From Bacteroidales bacterium UBA4231 (lineage in GTDB: Bacteria > Bacteroidota > Bacteroidia > Bacteroidales > UBA932), in contig DGXN01000006.1 in assembly GCA_002396335.1 (NCBI GenBank), forward strand, positions 53,598 through 117,597: a stretch of DNA of 64,000 nt, read 5' to 3'. Made by a program: the position numbers and the translations under genes. Shown here in pieces: positions 43,629-52,836 of the stretch. Within the stretch, counting starts at the first letter, position 1. Every line of letters starts with the position of its first letter. The notes under the pieces were generated by a model that ran no database searches, had not been told where the DNA came from, and saw only the letters and a list, made by a program, of their open reading frames with translations.

Positions 43629-45803
43629 ATGAGACTCAACCAGTTCGCCATTATGTTGCTTCTCCCGGTGCTGCTCTCATGTGCGGCACCGGAGCAGACG
43701 TCCACGCTTCCCCCACCGCCTCCGCAGGGGCAGGATGAAGATCCCAAGAATCCGGAGGACAACCCCGGCAACAATCCCGGAGATAACCCCGGCACCCCGG
43801 GAACCACCCCCGGTGGGCATATCATAGTAGGCTATGTGACTTACTGGGGAGACATCATGCCCAATCCGGATGTCCTCACCCACATCAACTATGCCTTCGG
43901 CAAGGTTGGAAGTGATTTTGAGAGCCTGGAGATCAGGAGCACGTCCCGCCTCAGGAAGGTTGTGGAGCTCAAGAAGCAGAAGCCTTCTCTCAAAGTTGTG
44001 CTTTCTGTAGGCGGCTGGGGTGCAGGCAATTTCTCGGAGATGGCGGCCGATGAAAACCACCGCAGGAAGTTCTGCGAGAACTGCCTCAAGGCGGTGAAGG
44101 ACTATGGCCTGGACGGCATAGACCTTGACTGGGAGTATCCCACAAGCAGTTCCGCCGGCATATCCAGTTCTCCGGACGACACCAAGAACTTCACCCTCCT
44201 GGTGAAAGACCTCCGCTCCGTACTGGGCCCGGACCTCCTTGTCACAATGGCGTCTTCGGCCAATGCCAAGTACGTGAATTTCAAGGACTTCATAGATTAC
44301 ATGGACTGGGTCAACCTCATGACCTATGACATGGGCAACCCGCCAAAGCACAATGCCGCCCTGTATCCGTCGTCAATGACGCGCCGCAGCTGCGACGAAT
44401 CTGTTGCACTTCACCTTGCCGCCGGGGTCCCCTATGAAAAGATGACCCTTGGAATGGCCTTCTACGGCCGCGACGACGACAAAACGTTCACCGCCAACGA
44501 CGACGACAACTTTGTCTATTACCGGGACATCAGGACCGACGGCTTTGTAGAGCGCTGGGACGATGCCGCAAAGGTTCCGTATCTTACGGATTACGCCGGA
44601 AACGTGGTGCTTTGCTATGACAACGAGCTGTCCATCGGCCTCAAGGCCGACTACGTGAAGGAAAAGGGCCTCCTTGGCGCCATGTACTGGGCAATCGAGG
44701 GCGACGACAACTCCTGGACGCTTTCAAAGGCCATTTCCTCAAGGCTTCTGGGTACGGAACCCGGAACCGGGGACGAGGATGGAATACCCTCTTATGCAGT
44801 TACAAACGCCTATGTCCAGGCCTATATGGACGGGGTAAACTACACGGACTGGGACTTCTCCGGCACGCAGGTCTTCAATTATGAGGGCGGCGGTCCTGGA
44901 GAGGCCGATGTTCCTCCCACTATTGAAATCAAGTGGAACGCCACCGGGACAGGCAGTCAGACGCTGAAGCTTTGGGACGGCAGCTGGAGCCGGGAATGGA
45001 GCCTTGCTGCCGGAGTGTCAAGCCAGAGCGTAACCAACCTTGCGCCGGGCCATTACCATTATCAGGTGACGGATGCTTCATCAAGTGTAGTGGCCAAAGG
45101 AGAATTCAAGGCCACAGGTTCCCTGCATCAGATTTACTTTGAAAGGGATACCCGTAACGGCCGTTCCCTCGGCGGCCTCAAAACCCTTGACGGCAAAACC
45201 ATCCGCCACTGGCTGCTTTACCGTGGCGGAAAGGCCTCGTCCATCAAGGATGCCGGAAAGAAGGAGGCTGCGGCCGTGGGAATAAAGGCCGAACTTGACC
45301 TTCGCGAGGCCGACGAATCCCAGACAAAGTCCTATTTCGGCAGCGGTGTGGCGTATCTTCGCCCCGGCTTCGGCTCAAGCGAGAACTACCGTACCATGCT
45401 CCGGGACTGTTCGGAAAGGGTTAAAGCCTGCTTTGAATTTATTGTGAGCAACCTCCGCAAGGGGAATCCCGTATACTTCCACTGCGCCGCCGGCCGTGAC
45501 CGTACGGGTACCATCGCCGCGCTATGCCTGGGTGTTCTGGGCGTAAGGGAGGGGGATATTGCAAAGGACTATGAGCTTACGTACTTCTCCCCGGACGACT
45601 GGAGCATGTCCGGCCCCGATGACGCCAGGTATTACGACCATACTCGGCACGTAAGCAGTTACAAAAACTGTGTGCAGTATCTGAGGGACCAGGATCCGTC
45701 TTCTTCCAAAACGCTCAAAAAAGGTGCGGAAACCTATCTCCGTAACATTGGCGTAAGCCAGCAGGACATTGACGATTTCCGCACTATAATGCTCAAGGAC
45801 TAG
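43629..45803 (+). CDS. Secreted GH18 enzyme fused to a tyrosine-phosphatase-like (HCx5R) domain
   Basis: A 724-residue lipoprotein (lipobox LLSC; Pro/Asn/Gly linker about 27-62). Residues about 63-385 are a complete GH18 barrel: VVLSVGGWGAGNF and DGIDLDWEYP with catalytic Glu169. Residues about 390-505 form an Ig-like or carbohydrate-binding domain (TLKLWDGSWSREW). Residues about 505-724 match the bacterial Y_phosphatase3 type: RSLGGLKTLDGKTIRHWLLYRGG, ELDLRE as the acid loop, and the P-loop HCAAGRDRTG with Cys619 and Arg625. Both active sites look intact. Being extracytoplasmic, the phosphatase half would act on phosphosugars, inositol phosphates, phospholipid heads or host phosphoproteins. 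Domain calls are firm; substrate is open. Confidence 0.88.
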   Translation: MRLNQFAIMLLLPVLLSCAAPEQTSTLPPPPPQGQDEDPKNPEDNPGNNPGDNPGTPGTTPGGHIIVGYVTYWGDIMPNPDVLTHINYAFGKVGSDFESLEIRSTSRLRKVVELKKQKPSLKVVLSVGGWGAGNFSEMAADENHRRKFCENCLKAVKDYGLDGIDLDWEYPTSSSAGISSSPDDTKNFTLLVKDLRSVLGPDLLVTMASSANAKYVNFKDFIDYMDWVNLMTYDMGNPPKHNAALYPSSMTRRSCDESVALHLAAGVPYEKMTLGMAFYGRDDDKTFTANDDDNFVYYRDIRTDGFVERWDDAAKVPYLTDYAGNVVLCYDNELSIGLKADYVKEKGLLGAMYWAIEGDDNSWTLSKAISSRLLGTEPGTGDEDGIPSYAVTNAYVQAYMDGVNYTDWDFSGTQVFNYEGGGPGEADVPPTIEIKWNATGTGSQTLKLWDGSWSREWSLAAGVSSQSVTNLAPGHYHYQVTDASSSVVAKGEFKATGSLHQIYFERDTRNGRSLGGLKTLDGKTIRHWLLYRGGKASSIKDAGKKEAAAVGIKAELDLREADESQTKSYFGSGVAYLRPGFGSSENYRTMLRDCSERVKACFEFIVSNLRKGNPVYFHCAAGRDRTGTIAALCLGVLGVREGDIAKDYELTYFSPDDWSMSGPDDARYYDHTRHVSSYKNCVQYLRDQDPSSSKTLKKGAETYLRNIGVSQQDIDDFRTIMLKD

Positions 45804-45879
45804 ACTATTTTTTCAGTGACGGCACTGCCGCTTCAAAGTCGTTGGTTGAGTTGTTGGTATCTATCCCTATTTATGGGGA

Positions 45880-46293
45880 TTATCGCTTGCTGGCGCGCTT
45901 GTCACGCTCCTTCTGGGCGCGTTTGGCACCGGATTTCCAGTATTTGGCCCACTGCTCCTCCGTGAAAAAGCGCTTGTAGGAGTTGTCTATCTGCTGCATC
46001 CATTTGTCGCTTATGGCCTGGTAGAGATCAGAGTTCTCAACCTTTGCCTTCTGCATGTTCTGGAGCTCTTCCATGCGGGCGTGGAGGTCGTGGTTGAGGG
46101 TGGAGTCTACATAGAACTCCTGCCAGTACTCAAGTTCCAGGAGGTCGCTGAGGCGCTTGACTTCCTTGTCAATGTATTCCAGCATCTGTTTTTCCTGCTG
46201 CTCCGGGCTCTGGGGCTGCTGGTTTTGTGCTTTTGCATTGATGCTAAACATCAAACAAGGCAGGAGGGCAATGATAATCTTATAAATTTTCAT
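45880..46293 (-). CDS. Small secreted charged protein, unknown function, copy B
   Basis: A 137-residue homologue of 16826-17242 with the same layout: signal peptide from MKIYKIIIALLPCLMFS, then LLELEYWQEFYVDSTLNHD, DKWMQQIDNSYKRFFTEEQW and a basic tail. Start taken at 46293, where the signal peptide begins. It faces the second C69 peptidase divergently. Unlike copy A it is not followed by pheS; the next gene downstream converges from the other strand. Confidence 0.8.
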   Translation of the reverse strand: MKIYKIIIALLPCLMFSINAKAQNQQPQSPEQQEKQMLEYIDKEVKRLSDLLELEYWQEFYVDSTLNHDLHARMEELQNMQKAKVENSDLYQAISDKWMQQIDNSYKRFFTEEQWAKYWKSGAKRAQKERDKRASKR

Positions 46294-46328
46294 ATCTTTG
46301 TATTCTTGTAACCGTACATGCAAAATTA
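46293..46328. promoter_or_regulatory. Overlapping divergent promoters, C69 peptidase B and small secreted protein B
   Basis: Plus-strand TATCTTTG (46293-46300) serves 46337; minus-strand TAATTTTG (46321-46328) serves the gene starting at 46293. The distance and the sequence CAAAATTACGCAA are kept as in copy A (17242-17275). Confidence 0.6.
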
Positions 46329-46336
46329 CGCAATAA

Positions 46337-48139
46337 ATGGAAAAAGGCAAAAAAATACTTAGGGCTCTGGCTGTTTCGGCCATCATCTTGCTCACCTCTG
46401 CCATAGATGGCAATACTTGTACCAATGTGATAGTTTCCCGCGGCGCAAGCAAGGACGGCTCCGTCCTTGTGTCCTATGCGGCAGACTCCCACTACCTCTT
46501 CGGAGAGCTTTACTACAAGAAAGCCGCAGATTGGAAAGCCGGCACCATGCTCAAGATATACGACTGGGATTCAAATCGTTACCTTGGAGAGATAGAGCAG
46601 GTTCCCCATACCTACCAGACGGTTGGCAACATGAACGAGCATCAGGTGATAATCACAGAGACCACCTGGGGCGGCCGTCCGGAGCTTGAAGACAAGAGGG
46701 GAGGGATAGACTACGGTTCCCTCATCTACATAGCCCTCCAAAGGGCTAAGACCGCCCGTGAAGCCATTGACGTTATTGTGGAGCTTGCCAACGAGTACGG
46801 CTACGCATCGGAAGGCGAAACCTTCTCCATCGCCGATAAAAACGAGGCCTGGATAATGGAACTCATCGGCAAGGGCATGAACATCCGCAACGGCGTCAAT
46901 GTGAACAAGGGCATCGTGTGGGTGGCCATGAGGGTGCCGGACGGCGCCATCTGCGCACATGCCAACCAGGCCCGTATTGGCAAATTCCCCCTCAACGACC
47001 CCGACAACTGCCTCTATGCCCCGGACGTAATCCGTTTCGCCCGCCGCAAGGGCTATTTCGAGGGCCCGGACTCCGAGTTCTCCTTCAAGAAAGCCTACTG
47101 CCCAGTGGATTTCGGCACGGTTCGCGGCTGTGACGCTCGCGCATGGAGCGCCTTCAATATCCTCACGGACGGCTGGTTCTCCTTCTATGATGAAGAAGGG
47201 AATGCAGTCACCAAGGACGCATACGGGTATCTGGACTATGTCATGGGCCAGAATCTGGAAGGAGACTTCCCCCTGTTTGTGTATCCCCGCAAGAAAGTTG
47301 GCGTAAAGGAGCTGGCCGATGTAATGCGTGACCACTTCGAGGGCACTCCCATGGACATGACCCAGGACATCGGTGCCGGCGGCAACGCCCTCCCTTACCG
47401 CTGGAGGCCCATGGAGTTCCAGTTCGACGGCAAAACCTATGTCAACGAGCGCGCCATCGCCACCCAGCAAACCGGTTTCTGGATGGTGGGCCAGGCCCGC
47501 AACTATGTCCCTGACGTTGTGGGCGGCATCCTGTGGTTCGGCACGGATGACGCTGCAACTTCTTATCTCTCACCTGTTTACACTTCCACCACAAAGGTGC
47601 CGGAGTGCTTCCGTGAGGGTAACGGAGACCTTCTGCATTATTCGGCCACATCCTCTTTCTGGATCAACAACCGCATCTCCAACGCCTGCTACAAGATGTA
47701 CAACATCATGGCTCCTTACGTGCGCGCAAAGGTGGATGCCTTTGAGACAGACCAGATGGAGCGCCGCACTCATTCCGTAGACTCCATGGCGGTTGTGATG
47801 TACAACCAGGTGGTGGTGAAACTCCAGAAGAAACTCTCCTCAAAAGGTGATGTCATGGTGTCCAGCAAGCCTTTCGCAAAGGTTGTCAAATACGTTACTG
47901 ACTACACCGTAAACACTGCCCAGGAGCAGTTTTCGGCCTGGCAGAAACTTGAAGAAGAGCTCCTTGTGAAGTTCATGGACGGCAACGTGAAGCCCCAGAA
48001 CCCGGACGGCACCTTCAAGCACTCGGAGCACTCCGCCGCCATCCCCGAAAGCGTTGAATGGCCCGGCTACACCGAACTTTGGAAAGAAACCGTGGCCCAG
48101 GAGCACGGAGACGTCATCGTTGTACCTGAAAATAACTAA
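46337..48139 (+). CDS. Secreted C69-family dipeptidase (PepD-like), copy B
   Basis: A 600-residue homologue of 17304-19094, nearly colinear throughout. Signal peptide, then DGNTCTNVIVSRG with expected nucleophile Cys28, ADSHYLFGELYYK, ETTWGGR, GETFSIADKNEAWIMELIG and TGFWMVGQARNYVP. The enzyme releases dipeptides outside the cytoplasm. In this copy the next gene is hppA, six bases downstream, instead of a histidine phosphatase. Codon choice differs from copy A at many synonymous sites (for example ATA for Ile, CTT for Leu), while the protein is strongly conserved. Confidence 0.92.
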   Translation: MEKGKKILRALAVSAIILLTSAIDGNTCTNVIVSRGASKDGSVLVSYAADSHYLFGELYYKKAADWKAGTMLKIYDWDSNRYLGEIEQVPHTYQTVGNMNEHQVIITETTWGGRPELEDKRGGIDYGSLIYIALQRAKTAREAIDVIVELANEYGYASEGETFSIADKNEAWIMELIGKGMNIRNGVNVNKGIVWVAMRVPDGAICAHANQARIGKFPLNDPDNCLYAPDVIRFARRKGYFEGPDSEFSFKKAYCPVDFGTVRGCDARAWSAFNILTDGWFSFYDEEGNAVTKDAYGYLDYVMGQNLEGDFPLFVYPRKKVGVKELADVMRDHFEGTPMDMTQDIGAGGNALPYRWRPMEFQFDGKTYVNERAIATQQTGFWMVGQARNYVPDVVGGILWFGTDDAATSYLSPVYTSTTKVPECFREGNGDLLHYSATSSFWINNRISNACYKMYNIMAPYVRAKVDAFETDQMERRTHSVDSMAVVMYNQVVVKLQKKLSSKGDVMVSSKPFAKVVKYVTDYTVNTAQEQFSAWQKLEEELLVKFMDGNVKPQNPDGTFKHSEHSAAIPESVEWPGYTELWKETVAQEHGDVIVVPENN

Positions 48140-48145
48140 AACTAT

Positions 48146-50332
48146 ATGACCTACTTATTCTACCTGGTTCCGGCAGCGGCCGTGCTGGCACTGCTCTTTG
48201 CGTGGATCTTCTTCCGTCAGATGATGAAGGAGAGCGAAGGAACCCCTACCATGAAAGAAATCGCACAGTATGTGCGTGAGGGCGCAATGGCGTACCTCAA
48301 ACAACAGTACAAGGTTGTAGTCATCGTGTTTATTGTGCTGGCGGCCTTGTTTGCAATCCTTGCATACGGCTTCGGCGTACAGAACCCCTGGGTGCCGTTC
48401 GCCTTCCTCACCGGCGGCTTCTTCAGCGGGCTGGCAGGCTTCGTGGGCATGAAAACCGCCACGTATGCTTCGGCCCGTACGGCCAACGCCACAATGAGGT
48501 CCCTCAATTCCGGCCTCAAGATTGCATTCCGTAGCGGCGCCGTCATGGGCCTTACCGTGGTGGGCCTGGGCCTTCTGGACATCGCCATCTGGTGGAGCGT
48601 CCTCAAGATTTTCTATGACCCCACTGATGCCCAGAACCTTGTAGTCATTACCACAACCATGCTTACCTTCGGCATGGGTGCTTCCACGCAGGCCCTCTTT
48701 GCCCGTGTTGGCGGCGGTATTTACACCAAGGCCGCGGATGTAGGGGCCGATATCGTGGGTAAAGTAGAGCAGGACATCCCCGAGGACGATCCCCGCAACC
48801 CCGCCACCATTGCCGATAACGTGGGTGACAATGTGGGCGATGTAGCCGGCATGGGCGCAGACCTTTATGAGAGTTACTGCGGCTCCATCCTTGCCACCAT
48901 GGCGCTTGGCGCTTCGGCCTTCTTCGCAGACGGCACGGCGGTTCAGATGAGGGCTATCCTGGCTCCAATGATGATTGCCGCAATTGGCGTAGTCCTTTCA
49001 ATTTTAGGCATTTACGTGGTGCGCACCAAGGAAGGCGCCTCTCTTCAGGACCTCCTTGGCTCCCTCAGCCGCGGCACCAACCTCGCCGCCATTCTCATAG
49101 CCGTGGTATCCTTCGGCGTATTCTACCTCCTCGGCTTCCCCAACTGGTGGCAGATGGCCCTTTCCGTAGTGTCCGGCCTTCTTGCAGGCGTGGTTATCGG
49201 CAAAATCACGGAGTACTACACCTCCCATTCCTACAAGCCCACCCAGAAGCTGGCCGAAAGCGCCCAGACCGGCCCCGCAACCGTAATTATCAACGGCGTG
49301 GGCCTTGGCATGATTTCAACGGCGGTTCCCGTTGTCACCATTTGCGTGGCCATCCTTCTGGCCTACGGCTTTGCAACCGGCTTCCACTTCAGCGTGGATA
49401 CTTTGAGCATGGGCCTCTACGGCATCTCAATTGCGGCTGTAGGTATGCTCTCCACCCTTGGAATCACCCTTGCTACAGACGCTTACGGCCCCATCGCAGA
49501 CAACGCCGGCGGCAATGCCCAGATGAGTGAGCTTGACCCTTCCGTGCGTGAAAAGACAGACATCCTGGACTCCCTTGGCAACACCACCGCCGCAACCGGA
49601 AAAGGCTTTGCAATAGGTTCTGCAGCCCTTACGGCCCTTGCGCTGCTGGCTTCCTACATAGAGGAAATCAAGATTGGCTTCGGCCACCTTGCCGCTAAGG
49701 GTGGTGAAATGGCGGCCGAATTCTCCCGCCTTGCCCACGGCAGCATTACGGATATAGTTGAGTACTACGATATTACGCTCATGAACCCTATGGTTCTTGT
49801 GGGTATTTTCATCGGTTCCATGATGGCCTTCCTGTTCTGTGGCCTCACCATGAACGCCGTTGGCCGCGCCGCGGAGAAAATGGTCATAGAGGTCCGTAGG
49901 CAGTTCCGTGAGATTGCCGGCATCCTTGAAGGGAAACAGCGCCCGGACTACACCAGTTGCGTACGCATTTCCACCAAGGCTGCCCAGCACGAGATGATTT
50001 TCCCGTCACTTCTTGCCATCATCGTTCCCATGCTTGTGGGTGTCATCCTTGGCCCTGCGGGTGTAATCGGCCTTCTTGCCGGCGGCCTTGGCGCAGGCTT
50101 TGTCCTGGCCATATTCCTTGCCAACTCCGGCGGCGCCTGGGACAATGCCAAGAAGTTTGTGGAGGAAGGCAACTTCGGCGGCAAGAACTCCGCCTCCCAC
50201 CACGCCACTGTGGTTGGCGACACCGTGGGAGACCCCTTCAAGGACACCTCCGGCCCTTCCCTCAACATCCTCATCAAGCTCATGAGCATGGTCTCCATCG
50301 TCATGGCCGGCCTCACCGTGATGCTGCATTAG
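48146..50332 (+). CDS. hppA: K+-dependent membrane pyrophosphatase (ion pump), copy B
   Basis: A 728-residue homologue of 5489-7678. All pyrophosphate-binding loops are intact ([37 protein letters not shown]) and [10 protein letters not shown] again marks the K+-dependent class. The main differences from copy A are in the helices near residues 150-165 and 510-530. It follows the C69 gene by six bases and is not part of a phosphate gene block here. Both copies appear functional. Confidence 0.96.
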   Translation: MTYLFYLVPAAAVLALLFAWIFFRQMMKESEGTPTMKEIAQYVREGAMAYLKQQYKVVVIVFIVLAALFAILAYGFGVQNPWVPFAFLTGGFFSGLAGFVGMKTATYASARTANATMRSLNSGLKIAFRSGAVMGLTVVGLGLLDIAIWWSVLKIFYDPTDAQNLVVITTTMLTFGMGASTQALFARVGGGIYTKAADVGADIVGKVEQDIPEDDPRNPATIADNVGDNVGDVAGMGADLYESYCGSILATMALGASAFFADGTAVQMRAILAPMMIAAIGVVLSILGIYVVRTKEGASLQDLLGSLSRGTNLAAILIAVVSFGVFYLLGFPNWWQMALSVVSGLLAGVVIGKITEYYTSHSYKPTQKLAESAQTGPATVIINGVGLGMISTAVPVVTICVAILLAYGFATGFHFSVDTLSMGLYGISIAAVGMLSTLGITLATDAYGPIADNAGGNAQMSELDPSVREKTDILDSLGNTTAATGKGFAIGSAALTALALLASYIEEIKIGFGHLAAKGGEMAAEFSRLAHGSITDIVEYYDITLMNPMVLVGIFIGSMMAFLFCGLTMNAVGRAAEKMVIEVRRQFREIAGILEGKQRPDYTSCVRISTKAAQHEMIFPSLLAIIVPMLVGVILGPAGVIGLLAGGLGAGFVLAIFLANSGGAWDNAKKFVEEGNFGGKNSASHHATVVGDTVGDPFKDTSGPSLNILIKLMSMVSIVMAGLTVMLH

Positions 50333-50384
50333 CCCCCCCATTGGCGTAATGCCGCAGGTTGTTGGGCATATCGTCAAAAATCGC

Positions 50385-50392
50385 TATCTTTG
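50385..50392 (+). promoter_or_regulatory. Promoter of pheS copy B
   Basis: TATCTTTG followed by CA, with a TTG at 50362-50364 and a spacer of 20 bases: a good Bacteroidota promoter. It leaves a short leader before the start at 50416. Confidence 0.7.
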
Positions 50393-50415
50393 CAAGCTAT
50401 ATAAAAACAGATGCA

Positions 50416-51450
50416 ATGAAAGAAGCCATTGAAAGAATATTCCGGGAGCTGAATGAGCTCAAGGCAACAAGCCAGAAAGAAGCCGAAGAAGCACGTATCC
50501 GTTTCCTTGGAAAGAAAGGTGAAGTCACGGCCCTCATGGAGGAATTCCGTAGTATCGCTCCGGAACTCAAGAGGGAGTATGGCCAGAAGCTCAATGAACT
50601 TAAAAAGTACACCATAGAGAAGATCGAGGCCCTGAAAGCTGCCGCCGAAACAGCAGCTGTGGCCGATGCCCCTAAGGAGGACCTCTCCATGCCCGGAGAC
50701 TCTTTCCCGCTGGGTTCACGCCACCCCGTTTCAATTGTGCGCCAGCAGATTGTGGACATTTTCCGCAAATTCGGCTATGATGTGGCGGAAGGCCCTGAAA
50801 TTGAGGACGATTACCATGTGTTTGAAGCCCTCAACTTCCCGCCCAACCACCCTGCCCGTGAAATGCAGGACACTTTCTTCGTGAGCACCGGTCACCTCAA
50901 TCCGCTTCTTCTCCGCACCCACACGTCCTCAGTGCAGGTCCGCACCATGGAAACCCAGTCGCTGCCCATCCGCGTGGTGTGCCCCGGCCGCGTTTTCCGC
51001 AACGAAGCCATTTCGGCCCGCGCCCACTGCATTTTCCATCAGGTGGAAGGCCTTTACATTGACAAGGATGTCACTTTCGCAGACCTCAAGCAGGCCATCC
51101 TGCTGTTTGCCCGCGAGATGTTTGGAGCCGATACCGAAATCCGCATGAGGCCCTCCTACTTCCCGTTCACGGAGCCTTCGGCCGAGGTTGACGTTTCCTG
51201 CAACATCTGCAAGGGAAAGGGCTGCAACATTTGCAAAGGCACCGGCTGGCTGGAAATCATGGGCTGCGGCATGGTAGACCCCAACGTCCTCAAGGCCAGC
51301 GGAATAGACCCTGAAAAGTACTCCGGCTTCGCCTTCGGTATGGGCGTGGAGCGCATTGCAATGCTCAAGTGGCAGGTCAACGACCTCCGTCACTACTTCG
51401 AGAACGACATGCGCTTCCTCCACGAGTTCGCCACCGCCACGGAAGTGTAG
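50416..51450 (+). CDS. pheS: Phenylalanine-tRNA ligase alpha subunit, copy B
   Basis: A 344-residue homologue of 15785-16819 with complete class II motifs (RVFRNEAISARAHCIFHQVEGL; GFAFGMGVERIAMLK). The start at 50416 gives MKEAIERIF, matching copy A; an upstream ATG at 50359 would overlap the promoter. Most differences from copy A are in the N-terminal coiled coil (residues about 65-90). It has its own promoter and is followed after three bases by an SGNH hydrolase gene. Confidence 0.96.
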   Translation: MKEAIERIFRELNELKATSQKEAEEARIRFLGKKGEVTALMEEFRSIAPELKREYGQKLNELKKYTIEKIEALKAAAETAAVADAPKEDLSMPGDSFPLGSRHPVSIVRQQIVDIFRKFGYDVAEGPEIEDDYHVFEALNFPPNHPAREMQDTFFVSTGHLNPLLLRTHTSSVQVRTMETQSLPIRVVCPGRVFRNEAISARAHCIFHQVEGLYIDKDVTFADLKQAILLFAREMFGADTEIRMRPSYFPFTEPSAEVDVSCNICKGKGCNICKGTGWLEIMGCGMVDPNVLKASGIDPEKYSGFAFGMGVERIAMLKWQVNDLRHYFENDMRFLHEFATATEV

Positions 51451-51453
51451 CCG

Positions 51454-52836
51454 GTGAAAGCCCGTCAGATACTCATATTCCTCCTGGGCGTTTTTGCCGC
51501 CCTGGGCGTGCTGTGGCTGGTAGTGCCCGCAGATGGCATTGCCGCCGGCGGCCACACCGTCCGCTTTCCCAATCTTCAGGCCACGCTACGTGACGCCAAT
51601 GAAACCAAAGTAGACGTAGACTCCGTCCTGAACGCCGTTGAGGCGCGTTTCAAGATGAAGCAGGACACCCTTGAGTACTACAGGCAGTTCTTCACGGAAA
51701 ACCCTGACCGCATTTATCTTCCCGGAGACGACGTAACTTTTTTCAACCCCGTCTTCCGGGCCTTCGAGAAAAACACCCTCAGCCGCGTAATCCACTACGG
51801 AGACTCCCAGATAGAACTTGACCGCATATCCCAGGACCTTCGTGAGGCGCTTCAGAAGCGGTTCGGCGGCAACGGAACGGGCATGTTTCCGGCACTCAGC
51901 AACGTCCCTTCGGCCAGTATCATGAAAACGGCCGCCGGCGGATTTGTCCAGTACACAATGTATGGAGACTCAACCACGGTGCGGGCCGGTCACAGCCGCT
52001 ACGGCATTCTGGCTCAGGTGGTTCAGCTTTCCGGCGGCGGCACCGTCACGCTTCGCGCCACCAAAAACAAGAACGCCCGTGAAAAGGTGCACAGCTTTGA
52101 GTCCGTCACCCTTCTCTACGGCCGTCCAAGCGGCGGTTTTTCCGTTCGCGCATACTCCGACACCCTAAAGCCCAAACCCGTGGAGACAATAGGGGAGAGC
52201 GGCCTTCGCAAAGTCACCTGGCACTTCGGCAGGCCTGTCCAGAAAGCCGTAATTTCCTTTAAGGGCAGTGCCGAAATCTACGCGGTTTCGGCCGATCCCA
52301 AAACCGGCGTACAGGTAGACAACATCCCCCTCAGAGGCTGCTCAGGCACTATTTTCACCCGCATCAACAAGGCTCTCATGTCGGACTCCATGGAAATGAT
52401 GGACGCCCGTCTCATCATCCTCCAGTTTGGCGGAAACTATATGCCCGTCGCGCGAACCACAAAGGTCATAGAGCAGTACCAGGAGCAGATAGAGGCCCAG
52501 ATCCAGTATTTCCATGAGGTGGCACCGGAGGCAAAGATCCTCTTTATCGGCCCCTCCGATATGGGAAAGAGCGTTGGGGGCCGAATTGTCACCTGGCCGC
52601 GCCTTCCTGAGCTTGTGGATTCCCTTAAGGCCACGGCTCTCAGGAACGACGCCGCCTACTGGGACCTCTTCCGCATGATGGGCGGGGAAAATTCCATGGG
52701 TCAGTGGGTTAAGCATAATCCGCCCTATGCCGGGCCGGATTACATCCACTTCACTCCCGCGGGGGCCCAGAAGGTTGGAGACGCCCTCTCCAATTCCCTC
52801 CTTACATATTACGACTATTACCGCCTGGCCAAGTGA
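51454..52836 (+). CDS. SGNH/GDSL-like hydrolase, likely glycan O-acetylation
   Basis: A 460-residue protein with an N-terminal membrane anchor or signal (ILIFLLGVFAALGVLWLVV) and GTG start. The SGNH motifs are VIHYGDSQIELD (nucleophile Ser), LQFGGNYM (block III) and GPDYIHFTPAGAQ (Asp-x-x-His). It starts three bases after pheS and overlaps the next SGNH gene by four. With the MBOAT gene two genes on, it fits a PatA/PatB or AlgI/AlgJ-like scheme, in which the MBOAT protein exports acetyl groups and SGNH proteins place them on a cell-wall or surface polymer. Confidence 0.82.
   Translation: MKARQILIFLLGVFAALGVLWLVVPADGIAAGGHTVRFPNLQATLRDANETKVDVDSVLNAVEARFKMKQDTLEYYRQFFTENPDRIYLPGDDVTFFNPVFRAFEKNTLSRVIHYGDSQIELDRISQDLREALQKRFGGNGTGMFPALSNVPSASIMKTAAGGFVQYTMYGDSTTVRAGHSRYGILAQVVQLSGGGTVTLRATKNKNAREKVHSFESVTLLYGRPSGGFSVRAYSDTLKPKPVETIGESGLRKVTWHFGRPVQKAVISFKGSAEIYAVSADPKTGVQVDNIPLRGCSGTIFTRINKALMSDSMEMMDARLIILQFGGNYMPVARTTKVIEQYQEQIEAQIQYFHEVAPEAKILFIGPSDMGKSVGGRIVTWPRLPELVDSLKATALRNDAAYWDLFRMMGGENSMGQWVKHNPPYAGPDYIHFTPAGAQKVGDALSNSLLTYYDYYRLAK

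Noticed and set aside
17304..50332. Recent segmental duplication of the hppA-pheS-C69 region
   Set aside because: Flanking gene order and strand differ between the copies, and synonymous sites differ widely, so it is not a recent duplication; old paralogy or a chimeric contig remain.
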